From: Onchocerca volvulus
Lineage: Eukaryota > Nematoda > Chromadorea > Rhabditida > Onchocercidae
Direction: 5' to 3'
Assembly: GCA_000499405.2 (NCBI GenBank)
Contig: HG738138.1
Coordinates: 8,182,888 to 8,246,887 of the forward strand
Length of the DNA: 64,000 bases
Shown: positions 13,265-25,600 of the stretch, piece by piece
Layout of the letters: each line of letters opens with the position of its first letter
Numbering within the stretch: the first letter of the stretch is position 1
Notes under the pieces: model-generated
What the model saw: only the letters and a program-made list of their open reading frames with translations
Database searches by the model: none
What the model was told of the DNA's origin: nothing
Translations under genes and position numbers: made by a program

Positions 13265-14906
13265 TTACAGTTCGTTCACAAAACTAACTTTTTGGCGCGG
13301 AGAATTTGCAGTAACACTAAGATGTCCATCTGCAGTAAGGTTGCTGGTAACTGCATCTGCTGGTACATTCGAAGGCAATGGAAATTTCCTGAATGCATGT
13401 GGAATATAGAATGTATATATTTTTGATTTTCAAAGAACTTTTCAGAAGAAAATGGACCTAATCAGAAGCCGCTCTACGAGACCAAATTCATCCTCTCGTT
13501 CACCATGTCTTGCTTCGACAATTATGTAAGAATTTGCCACCGACACCTGAATTTTTATTTTGCTACAGTTTCGCTACTTAATTGAATTTTATGCATTCAA
13601 TACATTTTAATTCTGAAATCCTGGTTTTTCTATCTTGGCTTCCCTAAAAATTAATCTTAACTGAAAGCTAGTGATACTAATGTTGCCAAGTTGCGGATCC
13701 ACCAGCTAACAAAAACAAGGAGACTAATAGCATAATAAAAAAAAAAAAAAAAATGAAGAATTTCTTTTTTTTCTGGAGACCATTTTTCATCAGAAAGATT
13801 TTAAAAAAAATGATGCGATTTATTTTAAATGGAATGAAGAAGCTAAATAATTTAAATCTCATAAATGCAAATTCAAAATTCTGAAGCAAAACCTTATTTG
13901 AAAATAATTTTAACTTTGACTTCATCACTTTTCTGACAAATGTTTTACGAGCTGTAATTAACGCAAAAATGCGTAAAATGGAAATGAAAAATTTGATTTG
14001 TGTATCTTCGCAATAGCTTTCTCATTTTTTAATTCATTTCTGCAGTTTTCTCTGAATCCATTTTTTAAAATAACGAGTAAGACGTAAAAAAGCAATAAGA
14101 AATAGTAGGAACCAGAAGGATCGAAATAATATTCAGGATATTGAGAGTTTTTTTTCCACTGAATGTCCTATGTGCCGTTGCAGGCACAAAGGAAATCCTT
14201 TAGTATTCTGAATAGTATCATAAAAAATAGTGAAATATGAGATCAGATTTAAAGCTACAGAGAATTCAATGGTCGAAAGTGATAGCCGAAATCGTTAATG
14301 GATTCAATACAAACATTTTTAAGCAACTTCTGAAACATTTCTAAAATAGAGCATACTTTCAGATCATCCGGTCTGAATTGTGACAAATCCATTTGTACAT
14401 AAAAATAATCGTCGCTCTGTTGGTGGGATATTATCAAACCTGTTCCTGTAGCTGATGTATTCATTGATGATAGTGTGATGGGTGGCGACTGTAAATTTGA
14501 TTTCATTGGTTTTTTTTTCTATTAATTAATAGGAATATTTAATAAATTACAATAAATATTTGTCTCCTCAAAAAGAAATCGAAACTGAAATACATTTGTC
14601 GAAAGAATTCAATGTTGTTGGGACTTTCGAAAAGTTGAAATCACAAACTGACTCAAATAAATTTTGCTTGACAAATTCAAATATTAATTTACGAAACAAC
14701 AACGCAAAAATTGGAAATCTTGCAATTAGTTTGGAACCAAAACGCAGCACTTGGTAATTGGAGGTGGACACGTGTAGCGGTGATCCCATACTAGATGTAT
14801 GTAACGGTGAGCCTATACCGGTAATTTTTGGGCCTTGTTCAATAATCCGCTTTTCATATGTTCGATTGTAAGATGATGTTCGATTGTAGGCTGATGTGGA
14901 CGACAT
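13265..14906 (-). CDS. hsp-25: Small heat shock protein HSP-25 (alpha-crystallin domain)
   Basis: ATP-independent chaperone of the HSP20/alpha-crystallin family. Exons: 14906-14751, 14488-14357, 13546-13458, 13388-13265; all phases agree and give 166 residues. The N-terminal 75 residues are Ser/Thr/Tyr-rich (MSSTSAYNRTS...). The alpha-crystallin domain then runs DDYFYVQMDLSQFRPDDLKV, EARHGEREDEFGLVER, RKFPLPSNV and DGHLSVTA, covering the usual beta strands, and the protein ends SFVNEL. This matches the nematode HSP-25/vertebrate CRYAB type rather than the short HSP-16 type. A TTTTCAG 3' splice site 16 bases upstream of the ATG (AG at 14924-14923) suggests SL trans-splicing or a 5' UTR exon. 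An upstream exon giving a longer N terminus cannot be excluded. The intron 13547-14356 holds only shadow frames. Confidence 0.9.
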
Positions 14907-14942
14907 TCTTTCTGATTTTTTCCTGAAAATGCAAGTAATAGT

Positions 14943-14974
14943 CTTTTATAAAGCTACTTCAAAACTTTCAAGAA
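14943..14974 (-). promoter_or_regulatory. Candidate heat-shock promoter of hsp-25 (HSE dyad plus TATA box)
   Basis: On the minus strand TATAAAAG lies at 14950-14943, about 37 bases before the ATG at 14906. An inverted GAA pair (TTCAAGAA, 14967-14974), the minimal heat shock element dyad, lies about 17 bases further upstream, with more GAA/TTC units at 14981-15000 in imperfect 5-bp register. A 3' splice acceptor only about 20 bases downstream of the TATA box complicates a simple start-site model. Confidence 0.4.
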
Positions 14975-16694
14975 TCTGATGAACTTCGCGTTCTTTAGAA
15001 CAGGATGCTGAATCAGTATCCAAAAAGAACGAGAGAACAATTACGGTTATTCAACAAGAAAAATTTCCGTTTGTGGTCAAACAGACCTATAGACCTGGTT
15101 CATTATTTTTATAACAATTTGAAATTCGGTTTCCTGACATCGCCAATACGCTTTATTTATTTGATACTGAGTACAAAAAAATTTATTTAAAAGTAATGAA
15201 GATCATTTAATTAACTCCATTTCATTTTAATTAAGAATTTCCTCTTGCAGCTATATAATTTGTGAGCTGGCAATAGCAAGAAGTAATTAAATTTTCCAAA
15301 ATAGGGCAATTGGAAAGAAAATGAACAATTAACATGTAATAAGACGGAGTAAGGTATCCAGAAGATAGCTTTGCTAGGATCAATACCGCAGTGCAGAAGC
15401 AAACAAGTACTTATTAAATGATAAATAAAAGCATATAAGCGAACAAATAAGCAAACGAAATGAAGACTATATAGTAGTAACCAAGAAGTTCGTATTATAG
15501 ATTTTATCATAAATACAATTTCGTCAAAAACGGAACCAACAAAAAACAATAAATTTGGTAACAAATATAATAACATTCATTTCGTTAGTTAAAATAACGA
15601 AATTTATTCTGTCAAGAAAACCTCTTCTTATCTTCTTTATGATTTCAAATAAGGAACAATGATTTCATGCAAATGCCCAAGTGTCAAATATTTGCAAGCT
15701 TTAGACTAGTTAAAAATAGTGCTCTCAATCATCTTGATGCAAATAGAGAATAAATTAGGTCGAAATTGCCGGAAATTACACCGAGTGGCTGAATTTTATC
15801 GCTTCCATCAAAGTTCCGTTTAGTTTTGCTTGCAATAAATGAAGATTGATAATAAGGCTGCAGTTCAAAAAAGAAAGGAGCAAGGAAAAAAGAATTGGAT
15901 ATGGCAAGTTCCTGATGAGCATGGATGCCAATAGAATTCATTCTTGAAGAGAAAGTATCGAGATTATCACAATATAGAAGAGGAAAATAAGATGAACATA
16001 AATGATCTGCCGGTCATTCCTGTCGATGCTAATAATATCTGCTGGTAATAAATGAACTTTGTGGTTTCAGAAAATTCCATCCCAATACGATAAAAAGATT
16101 TTACAAAATTTAATTAGTAATCACAACTTTGTAAACAACAGGATTTTAACCAACTAAAGGCAGTTGGAATGACAGTAAATCTTATTTGAAGCAATTTGAA
16201 CAAGACAAAGGTTAAAGCATTCTGCTTTAACGTTTTTAGTCTTATATATTTTTCACGTTGATTGAATTGGCTTAGAAAGACCATTCCGCAGTGGAAATTT
16301 ATGGAAGAGATGACGAGGATAACAAGTCCATCCATGGGGAGAGAGCACCAGCCATCCTCATTTTCAGTTATTCGGTTGGAATTGTTTTGAACCTGTTGCA
16401 GAACTTGGAAAGGGATATATGTTCAAGAATAGAGCGTTAATTTCGACAAACGAAGTTATAAAAATTGGTAGTTGCAAAAAGTAGGGAAACTTTTGCTTGG
16501 GAAGATGAAGGTGAATAGAGATGAACGGCAGGTGAAGCTATTTTAGTTTTTTGACTGAATTGAAGTGAAGTGCCGGTGTGAGAGGCAGGAAGGAACAGGG
16601 AGTGCTAACCGTGCTTCTCGCGTATGCTTCTTCTCCTTTATCCAGCCAGAGAGTGTGGCCGACGGATGCATTTCTGGAAGCTTTTTTCGGATTT

Positions 16695-16714
16695 CATTCC
16701 ATTCCATTCCATTC
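16695..16714. repeat. (CATTC)4 tandem repeat
   Basis: Four head-to-tail CATTC units. Each junction makes CATTCCA, the M-CAT core bound by TEAD/EGL-44 factors. GAA triplets recur every 5 bp but all in one orientation, so this is not a heat shock element. Confidence 0.7.
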
Positions 16715-17024
16715 ATCCCTGTGCACTCACTACCACTACCCACGCATCCACACAGGCAAACAATCTACTTCCAACTAGTTTCCGGATTTCTACGTCCATA
16801 ATTTAACTGGTTTCTAGATCTTTACTCTGTAATTCATGATCTTCAGAATGTTAGAAAGCGAAGAAATCTGAATTTTGAGATAAGTCAGCTATCGTAGCAT
16901 TCTTTGAACTTTGCGATATTTGAACAATGAATCACTACATGACGAAAATATGTGCAATGCGAATTATGATAGAATGGCAATTAGTTAACTCAGTTCTTGC
17001 TTCAGTAGCATTCCAGGCAGACTG

Positions 17025-17341
17025 TAACTTCGACTTTTAACTTTTAAATTAAGTTAACCATATCAAGATTTTTTCAGAGCTTTTGGATTCGAAGAGATGA
17101 ACGAACTTCTATTATCTCAAACTAAATTTATAAACTCCTTGTTAGTTAGAAACATCAGCGTGTACAGGAAACAGTTGTAATCTGTTAAAAGAAATCCTTT
17201 CTCATGAAAGAGTTCCTTTGACAGATTATAATTCTTTCCAGAAAACAAATCAGAAAAGCAACACCATCCGCAGCATTATCGTCAAACTTTCAACTGCAAG
17301 AGTAGTTGAACTTAATTTAAAAAAGTTAAAAGTCGAAGTTA
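17025..17341. mobile_element. Foldback/MITE-like element with outer and inner inverted repeats
   Basis: Outer arms 17025-17056 and 17309-17341 are inverted copies (TAACTTCGACTTTTAAC on one side, GTTAAAAGTCGAAGTTA on the other) with small indels. Inside, 17175-17191 and 17216-17231 are a second inverted pair around a short loop, so the whole 317 bp could fold into one long hairpin. No open frame suggests a transposase. Confidence 0.6.
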
Positions 17342-18686
17342 GAGAATTCACTTCCTTTCAGAGTTAACTAAGTCATGTGAAATGTGACTCACAGATGGAA
17401 ACAGAGATCTGTATACTCCAAAATAAAAAAATTTAACAAATACTACTCGTGCATAGATTGTCTCATAAAAATATATCAACATATGGCATTGCTCACATTC
17501 ACGCCATAAAAAACATGCGCCACTCTCCAGGAAAATTTTTAAACTGCTTCCTTTAGCTGACTTATGACTACGCTTTTCGTTTCATTATATCCAAATAAGG
17601 CATGCATTCGCTCATATGCAAGAATTTTCATACCAGAAGGAAAACTTTGTGCCAGTATTTTGAAATGAACAACATATTGAACGACACTGTATTTTGAAAA
17701 ACTAATTATAAACAATAAGTACTGTGATAAAGTAACCGTCCGATATCTAACTCGACTTACCATCCTAATTATGTTGCCAGAAAATCTCAGGGCTTCTGAG
17801 ATACATTATGCTGTGGAACATTGCCATTTCAGATTTAATGAGGCTATGTTCCACCATAAACTTACTCGAGAGAAATACCAAATGTTTGTACTTATTTTCA
17901 GAGAAAATAAAGCATCACCATTTAATATGAGTGGCTTCCTGAACATGAAGCGAGAGCGTTCACAAAAATTAAGGACAACTTTTATGAAATAATTCACTGG
18001 CTATCTCTTCTAAAATCCCTAAACTATTGAACCCATAGCACAAATTTTTCGAAAGATTTAACCTTCTTTGATTTATTTATTCAATTAATTGTTCACGAAA
18101 GACCACGAAAATTACGATATAGACATCAACACTACCTTGCAATCAAAAATGCTTGAAAACTGAGAAAGATAGAAGCAACTTTAATTACTGAAAGATATTG
18201 AAGATGGTTCACTTAAAATTTCATTGGAAATAGGTAGGAGAGGAATGAAAGGAAAACAGACCCAAGCATAGAGGAAATTTAAGATCCTACTAAAAACAAA
18301 GCCATAAAAATTTACATATCCCCTCACTTTAACAATTCAATGACGAATAGGTATAAATGCTAGAAAAGAAATAAATGAAATTAAAATTCCTTATGAATTT
18401 TAAGAAATGATGCTGATGCTGCTTTTTAACTGCAAACAAATGTTTTGCACTTTTTTCCTTTCATACTTGGAAAACAAGAAATTTCCACCATAAATGAAAT
18501 ACCAATTTCAAATGTATCATTCCCTTTTTTTTCACTCTTTTTAAATAAACAATATCAACGCCCGAATAAAAAGTTCAATAAAGAATGATATGTATGAAAA
18601 TATGTATGAAAGCAATGCACGTTCGACACTGGAAGAGTTTTTTTCTTCTTATATACCTAAAGTGATTTTTTTCTCATATACCCATA

Positions 18687-18706
18687 GTGACCATGGTGAT
18701 GGTCAC
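18687..18706. repeat. Small hairpin downstream of Phafin
   Basis: GTGACCAT, loop GGTG, ATGGTCAC: 8-bp perfect arms, about 310 bases past the Phafin stop codon. It may lie in the 3' UTR or just beyond it. Confidence 0.5.
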
Positions 18707-19015
18707 GATACAGAAGAGGGATCACTAATATACAAAAATTAAAACTACTATAAGTAGAGCTATCGAACTGCGCAAAGAGACAACTAAATAATTATAAGTC
18801 GAAATAAAGCAAAATTTAGTACAAAACTGACACTAACCTTTGTATTTGAAATTTTATGAACAAAACGGAACATTTTTGAAAATTCATCAGAAATATTTCA
18901 TTATATTAGGAATCAAAAACGACTAAGGCACCATCATCAGAACACATGATATGCACCATCGATAATGCTTTCATATTATACACATCTCTATTGTAAATGA
19001 TTGCAGTCTCATGTT

Positions 19016-21454
19016 TTAAGAAGGATGTCCATTTTTTTTCTCTTCACCGCATCCAATTTTGCTGTAGAAGGTGGGCTGAAAGATTATGAAGCTTGAGTGA
19101 AGATCTAAAATTATGCCAGGTAAAAGAAAATCCTGAGAATTTCCAAAATTTTGCATCTGAGACTCAACAAGAACCATCGAAATTTTGTCAACCTACCTGC
19201 AGATCGTAAGTAACATTTCTATCCTCATCATCAGAATCACTTGATCCATCGTTTAATATACCCGGTCCAGAAGAAACTGCATTTGAATGTCCAGAATCCT
19301 TCGAAATAAATTTCGCGAAACACTTAATTGAACAAATAATAAGACAAAATAATTCTGACAAAAAAGAAAAGAAAAAAAAAGAAAACTAACACTGTCACAA
19401 ACGCGAACAGGCCTTTTGCTCACAGGAATGCGATAACTGTGTGAGGAGCACGTACCACATACGACATTGCCACAAGCACGACAGTGGTGCTGAAAAGTTA
19501 TTAATAATGAATTCCTTAAATGTTAATTTGCTAAGAATTCGTCCACTTCTTTACTACATCTTTCTCAAGTCAGCAATCCATTTTAAAATTTTTGATAATT
19601 TTTAATTCGCCAGCCATTCACTACTAAAAACAATTCCTTTACTATAAGTAATATTTGATTAAGCATAAGTCTCAAATCGCAACATCGAAAATGCAAAAAC
19701 AAACATTTTAAATGATAAGGATAAAAGATCTTTCCTACCATAGTCAACTATAAGAGAATTGATATTCGAAAGCCTTGAAATGCATACGCACAAAATCCAA
19801 ACTAAAAGGTCAAGTCAAGAGATATGCTATCTCCTATTTGCTAGTAGTAGGACCAATCTTATTTTAGAATAAATGTCCTAATAAATGACAATAACACTTT
19901 TTTCTTTTTAGAACAGATAATCTTAAAAAATATAATAATCTTGAACAAAGATGCTACTACATTGAAACTGGATTAGTGAGGGCACACCCTGCGTTGTATC
20001 ACGGAGAACTGTGTCCTCTGACAAGCCATGCATTTAGCTGCATCACCATCAGGTACCCAAACTGCTGCATGCTCAGTTGCGGGTTTTTTTCCACCTAGAC
20101 ATTTTAATATTTGATAATATATTACGATTAGTTTTGACAATATGTTCCAATGTCCGTTAGAAAAAAATAAAACGTGATATGAACTGTACCAATGCTTATT
20201 GAACAAAATTCATTTTTCAAATCAATTAAGTCGCATAAATGAAATGAGAGAAAATATTAAAGAATATGCTACCTCTGGTTAGAATATCGTGTACGCAACG
20301 TTCAATGTGTAAAATCCATTCCCTCTTCTCTGTACTTGTTGCTGCGAAAACAACGAACGACTTTAATCTCGTTTTAATAAGCCAACCATTCTTCATATCT
20401 TAAAAAAAAAGTCTACTAAAAACCATTCCATAATTTTGGAAAATAATGTTCGAGTCTCTGAAACATATAACTGTCATCGTTCCTCTTATATCTGAAATCC
20501 ATGGACATATCTTCATTAATAAGTTATTAATAAAAGAACCTCTCCCAATCAAGTGCTTAGATGAAGCACTTAGTTCAGCACAAAAGAAAAGAAGAATTCA
20601 TATTACCGCCTTCATCTTCAAGATCTTGCAACTGCACTTCTTCTAGTGGAATCACATGCTGCTTGTTGTAACGTTTTTTTGAAATTAAAATATTACCATA
20701 GACCAAAATATCGTTGAAAAGGAAAAACTGGCGCGGCTTAGGTTTCTTCCTAAAAACAATTATAATTGGCGATTTTCAACTGCAAATGAAATTTACTGTA
20801 ACTTCCCGAGACTATACTTACCTACACATTTTCACCAGTACTCCTTCACCAACTAAAACTCGTCCATATGCTGTTAACTGTTGGCCGGTACTTCCGAAAC
20901 AAGCTTCAACGTTTAAAATACGGCGTGTGTTTACTTCACTATTTACTGCAAAATAAGGTACTGGTTTTTAACTCAGTAAACACTAAATGAATAGAATTCA
21001 GAAGACTTTCAATCGTATATTCTAAATCTTTTAGTTAAAACGATGACAGAGATCAGATGTTTTTTTTCAGTTCTAATTAAGCTGACTTTTTAAGTTCTAA
21101 TTAAGCTGAACTTCAGTTATATACGGTTGAAATTCATCCTTAGTATACTTCAAATCATTCTAAATAAACGGCCTGAACTTATTTAAGAACTTGAATAGCC
21201 AAGTTTAAAACTACTATTTTACCAACTAAAGCAGACAATCTTTTTCTGTTTAAGATGCTTCCACGTATTCGAACATTTTCAATCTTAATCAAATATTAAT
21301 TAGAACAAAAATCTTCTCTTTTGAACTAATGGTATTATTCCTTTCTCTTTCGCTTCCATTTGTACCAGATTTTTTCTGAGAAATAACCGAAAGAAATATG
21401 AAGCACTGACATTCGAATAGGAAGATTTATGGACAAACCTAAGCGATCGACCAT
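19016..21454 (-). CDS. PLEKHF: Phafin: PH and FYVE domain protein (PLEKHF1/2 orthologue)
   Basis: Endosomal adaptor that binds phosphatidylinositol 3-phosphate; vertebrate Phafins act in endosome fusion, receptor traffic and autophagy. Exons: 21454-21439, 20945-20822, 20749-20607, 20398-20273, 20094-19988, 19489-19391, 19322-19197, 19075-19016, in phase, 266 residues (human paralogues 249-279). The first exon has 16 bases and splices to give MVDRLVNSEVNTRRI, almost the human start. The PH domain spans about residues 35-130 (QFFLFNDILVYGN, NGWLIKT). The FYVE domain at about 150-210 has WVPD, CMAC, RRHHCRACG, VVCGTC and RVCDSC, so all eight zinc ligands are present. The last Cys depends on starting exon 7 at a non-canonical-looking TTAAG acceptor (19322) rather than at 19298. 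An acidic tail (GSSDSDDED) follows, as in human PLEKHF2. It is transcribed divergently from beta'-COP. Confidence 0.93.
21069..21109. repeat. Short direct repeat in Phafin intron 1
   Basis: AGTTCTAATTAAGCTGA occurs at 21069-21085 and again at 21093-21109, a 24-bp period. It lies inside the intron 20946-21438. Confidence 0.7.
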
Positions 21455-22147
21455 TGACTGTTTCTTCAACTACGTCACCACTATATAATTCTAACCTGGA
21501 AATGCCTTCAAAACATACTATAAAAATTTTTCAAAATAGTTTGAGTTAACAAAGGTGATCGAAGAAGCAACCGAAAAGAGCCTTTGAGATGAATCGATAA
21601 CCAGAAAAAATATTCAAAATAGAACTAATTCTATCTGAAATCAGTCAACCGAACATCTACGTCGCATAATAACATTCTCTTCATCAATAAATCCACACTT
21701 CACTAGAAGAAGTTATCACGCAACCCATGTCACTGTCAAACAAGCAACCGCGGGGGACAGGGGACCTGATTCAACAACACTGCCAACGGCTTCATTTACT
21801 GTCCTGTCTGTCTCAAACTTTATTATGCACTGTTCTTACAAAACTCATTACCTTCTCTCTCTTTCTATAATCTATCCTTGCATACATGCATTTCATATGT
21901 TAGCAAGTAATTGGCAACTCGATTTTGAACCCGTCAAGGTCCAAACATTTTTGCGTTATTGCTCCGTTCTCAACTTATTTTCACCCATTGTCGTCTGTGA
22001 TTCCTTTAACAGTTTCCTGGTCACTCAGTGGTGACGTTGTCTCTTCTTCTTGTAGTCATCGTAGTAGTATGTTGAACACAATGTACGTCGTCTCCTTGCA
22101 ATTTACTTTCTTTTAAATCTTATTATTGCCACCTTTGCTGTTATTCC

Positions 22148-22160
22148 TGACCCCTGACCC
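22148..22160 (-). promoter_or_regulatory. DR1-type nuclear receptor site
   Basis: Plus strand TGACCC-C-TGACCC, that is GGGTCA-G-GGGTCA on the minus strand: two RGGTCA half-sites spaced by one base, the DR1 arrangement used by HNF4/RXR-type receptors. Binding is inferred from the motif only. Confidence 0.35.
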
Positions 22161-22582
22161 TGTGTGTCACACATTCATCAATGCCACTGAGCCGTACTAT
22201 ACTTCGTCTTATAATCAAAAGTTGACAGTACCAGCATTTGGGAAGCCGAATTTCGCTCTTCATATTCCCTCGAAGGGACGTGAAACGAATTGACTGAGCC
22301 GCAACGTTTTCATTTTAGTACATTTACATGTCATTTTGACTTTCATGTTTCGTCTCTAGTAGAGATGAGGGGTACTTTGGATCGTGTGATGGAGAGTTAG
22401 ACAGGATTTTTAGCCACGTTTCCAGAATCCTCATTATAACTAGATTTCTTTTTCATTCCTCAGATGAAGTATTCTTCAAATTTGATAGTTCGTTGATTTT
22501 ATTAGACGTTCCTGTTATTAATTTTCTCTTTTTATTAAAACACCTAGTGGACATCTATATTTCTTACAATATCCATGAGGTT

Positions 22583-22606
22583 CGTTTATATCCATGGATA
22601 TAAACG
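22583..22606. repeat. Perfect 24-bp palindrome upstream of beta'-COP
   Basis: A 24-base sequence centred on CCATGG (22592-22597) equals its own reverse complement, with ends CGTTTATA and TATAAACG. It lies 64 bases before the beta'-COP start codon and could bind a dimeric factor or form a cruciform. Confidence 0.8.
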
Positions 22607-22669
22607 TGCACAATGTATAAGAATTATTTTAATCTAACAAATACATAATCAATTATAATTTCCTGGAGC

Positions 22670-25600
22670 ATGCCTCTACGACTGGATGTAAAAAAGAAAT
22701 TGTTGGCCAGATCAGATCGCGTCAAATGCGTTGATTTACATCCAGCCGAAACATGGATGCTTGTAGCTCTTTACAACGGCAACATTCATGTATGGAATTA
22801 CGAAAATCAACAGCTTGTCAAGTCTTTCGAGGTTTTTGTTTTTAATAATTTCCGAAATCTTCGGATCTGGGGAACTAAATAAGTATTTAATTTCATGAAT
22901 CTGATGCATTTTCCAGTGTTTCAAAGTTCATAATTGTGTGATTTAATTTGATTGGTTTTGACCTTTATAATTCCCATTTTCCCTGGAGAAGTGGAGCTTA
23001 ATACTTTATACCATTCTTCTTTCACCAATAAAGTTTATTGATCAGGTCTGCGAATTACCAGTGCGATGCGCAAAATTTATTCCGCGCAAAAATTGGATAA
23101 TAACAGGATCAGATGATATGCATGTTCGTGTTTTTAATTACAATACCCTGGAACGAGTGCATCAGTTTGAAGCACATTCCGATTATTTACGCTCAATTGC
23201 CGTCCATCCATCGCAACCTTTCGTTCTTACTTCGAGTGATGATATGCTCATCAAACTTTGGGACTGGGATAATAAATGGAGTGTGAAGCAAACTTTCGAA
23301 GGTTATTTTCTGAATTTCGTCTATTTTTGTCCAAAGATGGGAAATTTTATTTACAGTTTTCTATTTCTTTCCTGACATTTAGCGCAATTTATCGTTCTCA
23401 TAACTTCATTTCAGGTCATACTCATTATGTAATGCAGTTGGTTATCAATCCAAAAGACAACAATACATTTGCAACTGCCTCACTTGATAAAACGGTGAAA
23501 GTTTGGCAGTTTGGTAGCTCTACAGCAAATTTCACTTTGGAAGGTCATGAAAAAGGAGTGAATTGTGTGGATTATTATCATGGTGGTGATAGACCATATC
23601 TGATTTCGGGGGCAGATGATCGCTTCGTTAAAATATGGGATTACCAGAATAAAACATGTGTTGCTACTCTGGATGGACATGCACAGAATGTATCAGCTGT
23701 TTGTTTCCATCCTGAGTTACCAGTTATTATCACTGGTTCAGAAGACTCGACAGTTAGACTGTGGCATGCCAGTACATATAGGTACGTTACGATATCTTAC
23801 TGCTCTACATCGTGTTATAAATTATTGGTGAGTCAAAATTAGCTGTTATTTTATGTACTTATAGGTTGGAAAAGACTCTCAATTATGGCCTTGAACGTGT
23901 TTGGTGCATTTATGCCTTACGAGGTTCAAATACTATTGCGATTGGCTATGATGAAGGTTCAGTAACAGTTAAATTGGGTAGGGAAGAACCAGCTGTTAGT
24001 ATGGATTCAAGTGGAAAGATTTTATGGGCCAAGCATTCCGAAATGCAACAAGCAAATTTGAAAACACTTGATGCCACTATATTGGAACAATTACAAGGTT
24101 GCTTATTATTTATCATTCTACTCAGAAGTTCGTATTTCTCAGTTAAATTTATTTGAAAAAATTATGTTATCGATATGCACTCTCCGGCTATTGATCCAGC
24201 TGCCATGTGTTGATTTTCTTTAATTTTCTACCTTTACTACTCGTCGTTCTGAGTTGGGTCTTAAATCCTATTGATCCTCGGAAATTTATTCACTCATTGT
24301 AACTGCTGTTCAGCAGTTTATCTCAGCTCATCATTTATCTTTCATCTCCTAGCGTATGTTTTAGACTTGATTTCTTCTGAATTCTATTTTTTTTTTTTTT
24401 TTTTTGACTTTCTGTTTTTATTACAGATGGTGAGCGCATTTCACTGGCGATAAAAGATGTAGGTTCATGCGAAATATACCCTCAAACATTGGCTCATAAT
24501 TCTAACGGACGTTACGTAGTTGCTTGTGGTGATGGTGAATACATTGTTTACACTGCGATGGCTTTGCGTAACAAGGTACTTCAAAGGATGTTTTTCATAT
24601 TTGGTATAAATTCATTTCAGAAAACATTCCAAATTACCGACAGCTTAACCACGGTTTAAAATGGTGGACATTGACTAAAAAGCTCATGTTAACAACTAAA
24701 TTCGTGAGCATCACTTTTTGAGTGATCTTAGGAACTAAATTGTCAAAGTTTGTGTGTTTAAGTTTCTGTCATGCATAACGAAGCCATCTTGTTAGTATAA
24801 GAAGGTTTTCGAATATTCCAGGCTTTTGGATCAGCTTTAGAATTTGTATGGAGTACCGATCCTTCAGAATATGCAGTCCGTGAATCAGCATCGAGTATTA
24901 AGATTTTCAAAAATTTCAAGGTTTATTTCACTTTCAAATGCATGATGGTGTTTACATGCTTTTATTTTTAAATAGAAAACATCTAACCATTCTAGTAAGC
25001 TATTCTAATAAGTATTTATGATTTACAGGAAGTACGCACGTTATGCCCTGATGTGATTATGGAAGGCATAGAAGGTGGACCACTCGTTGCTGCTCGTTCT
25101 CTTAATGCCTTATGCTTTTATGATTGGGAAACAGGATCTTTGATCCGTCGAATAGAAATATCAGCCAAGCATGTTTATTGGTCTGACAATGCTGAAATGG
25201 TACACTTAAAATAGCTTATTTTGAATGGTTTTTGGAATTTAATGAGTTTTTCTTTCTCTTTTAATCATAATAAAAAGAATGATATTAAATTTATTTTATC
25301 CGGGATAGTGCAACATATTATAGGTTGCAATTGCTAGTGACGATACATTTTATATATTGAAATATAATAAGGAAGCGGTAGAAAATGTAGCAGCGGCTGA
25401 TATAGATGGCATCGAGGATGCTTTCGACGTCATCGGTATGCAGATCTTTGTAAGGAAAAACCCACATTCTTGTTCTGTTCTATTCATTACATTATTCTCA
25501 GTCGTATATAGTTTGATGAGAAATTAGTTTTTGAAACTGCTTCTCATGTCACATTTTAGTATGCTGTAGTGTGTCCATTGAAGGTTTTTGAACTCACAGT

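Larger units (their letters stand above)
14975..19015. other. Intergenic region between Phafin and hsp-25
   Basis: Four kilobases without a supportable gene. It holds a foldback element (17025-17341), a GC-richer patch at about 16560-16760 with overlapping frames on both strands, and a small hairpin at 18687-18706. Frames at 17539-17997 and 15211-15576 look like chance: no family, no consistent splicing. Confidence 0.6.
21455..22669. promoter_or_regulatory. Divergent intergenic region shared by Phafin and beta'-COP
   Basis: About 1.2 kb between two diverging start codons, so it should contain both promoters. It is less AT-rich than its surroundings and has pyrimidine-rich stretches at 21770-22120. 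Two distinct motifs stand out: a direct-repeat nuclear-receptor-like site at 22148-22160 and a perfect palindrome at 22583-22606. No gene is visible; the frames at 21825-22116 look like chance. Confidence 0.6.

Noticed and set aside
16543..16806. Overlapping frames on both strands
   Set aside because: Open in several frames at once because the patch is GC-richer; no splice structure or family.
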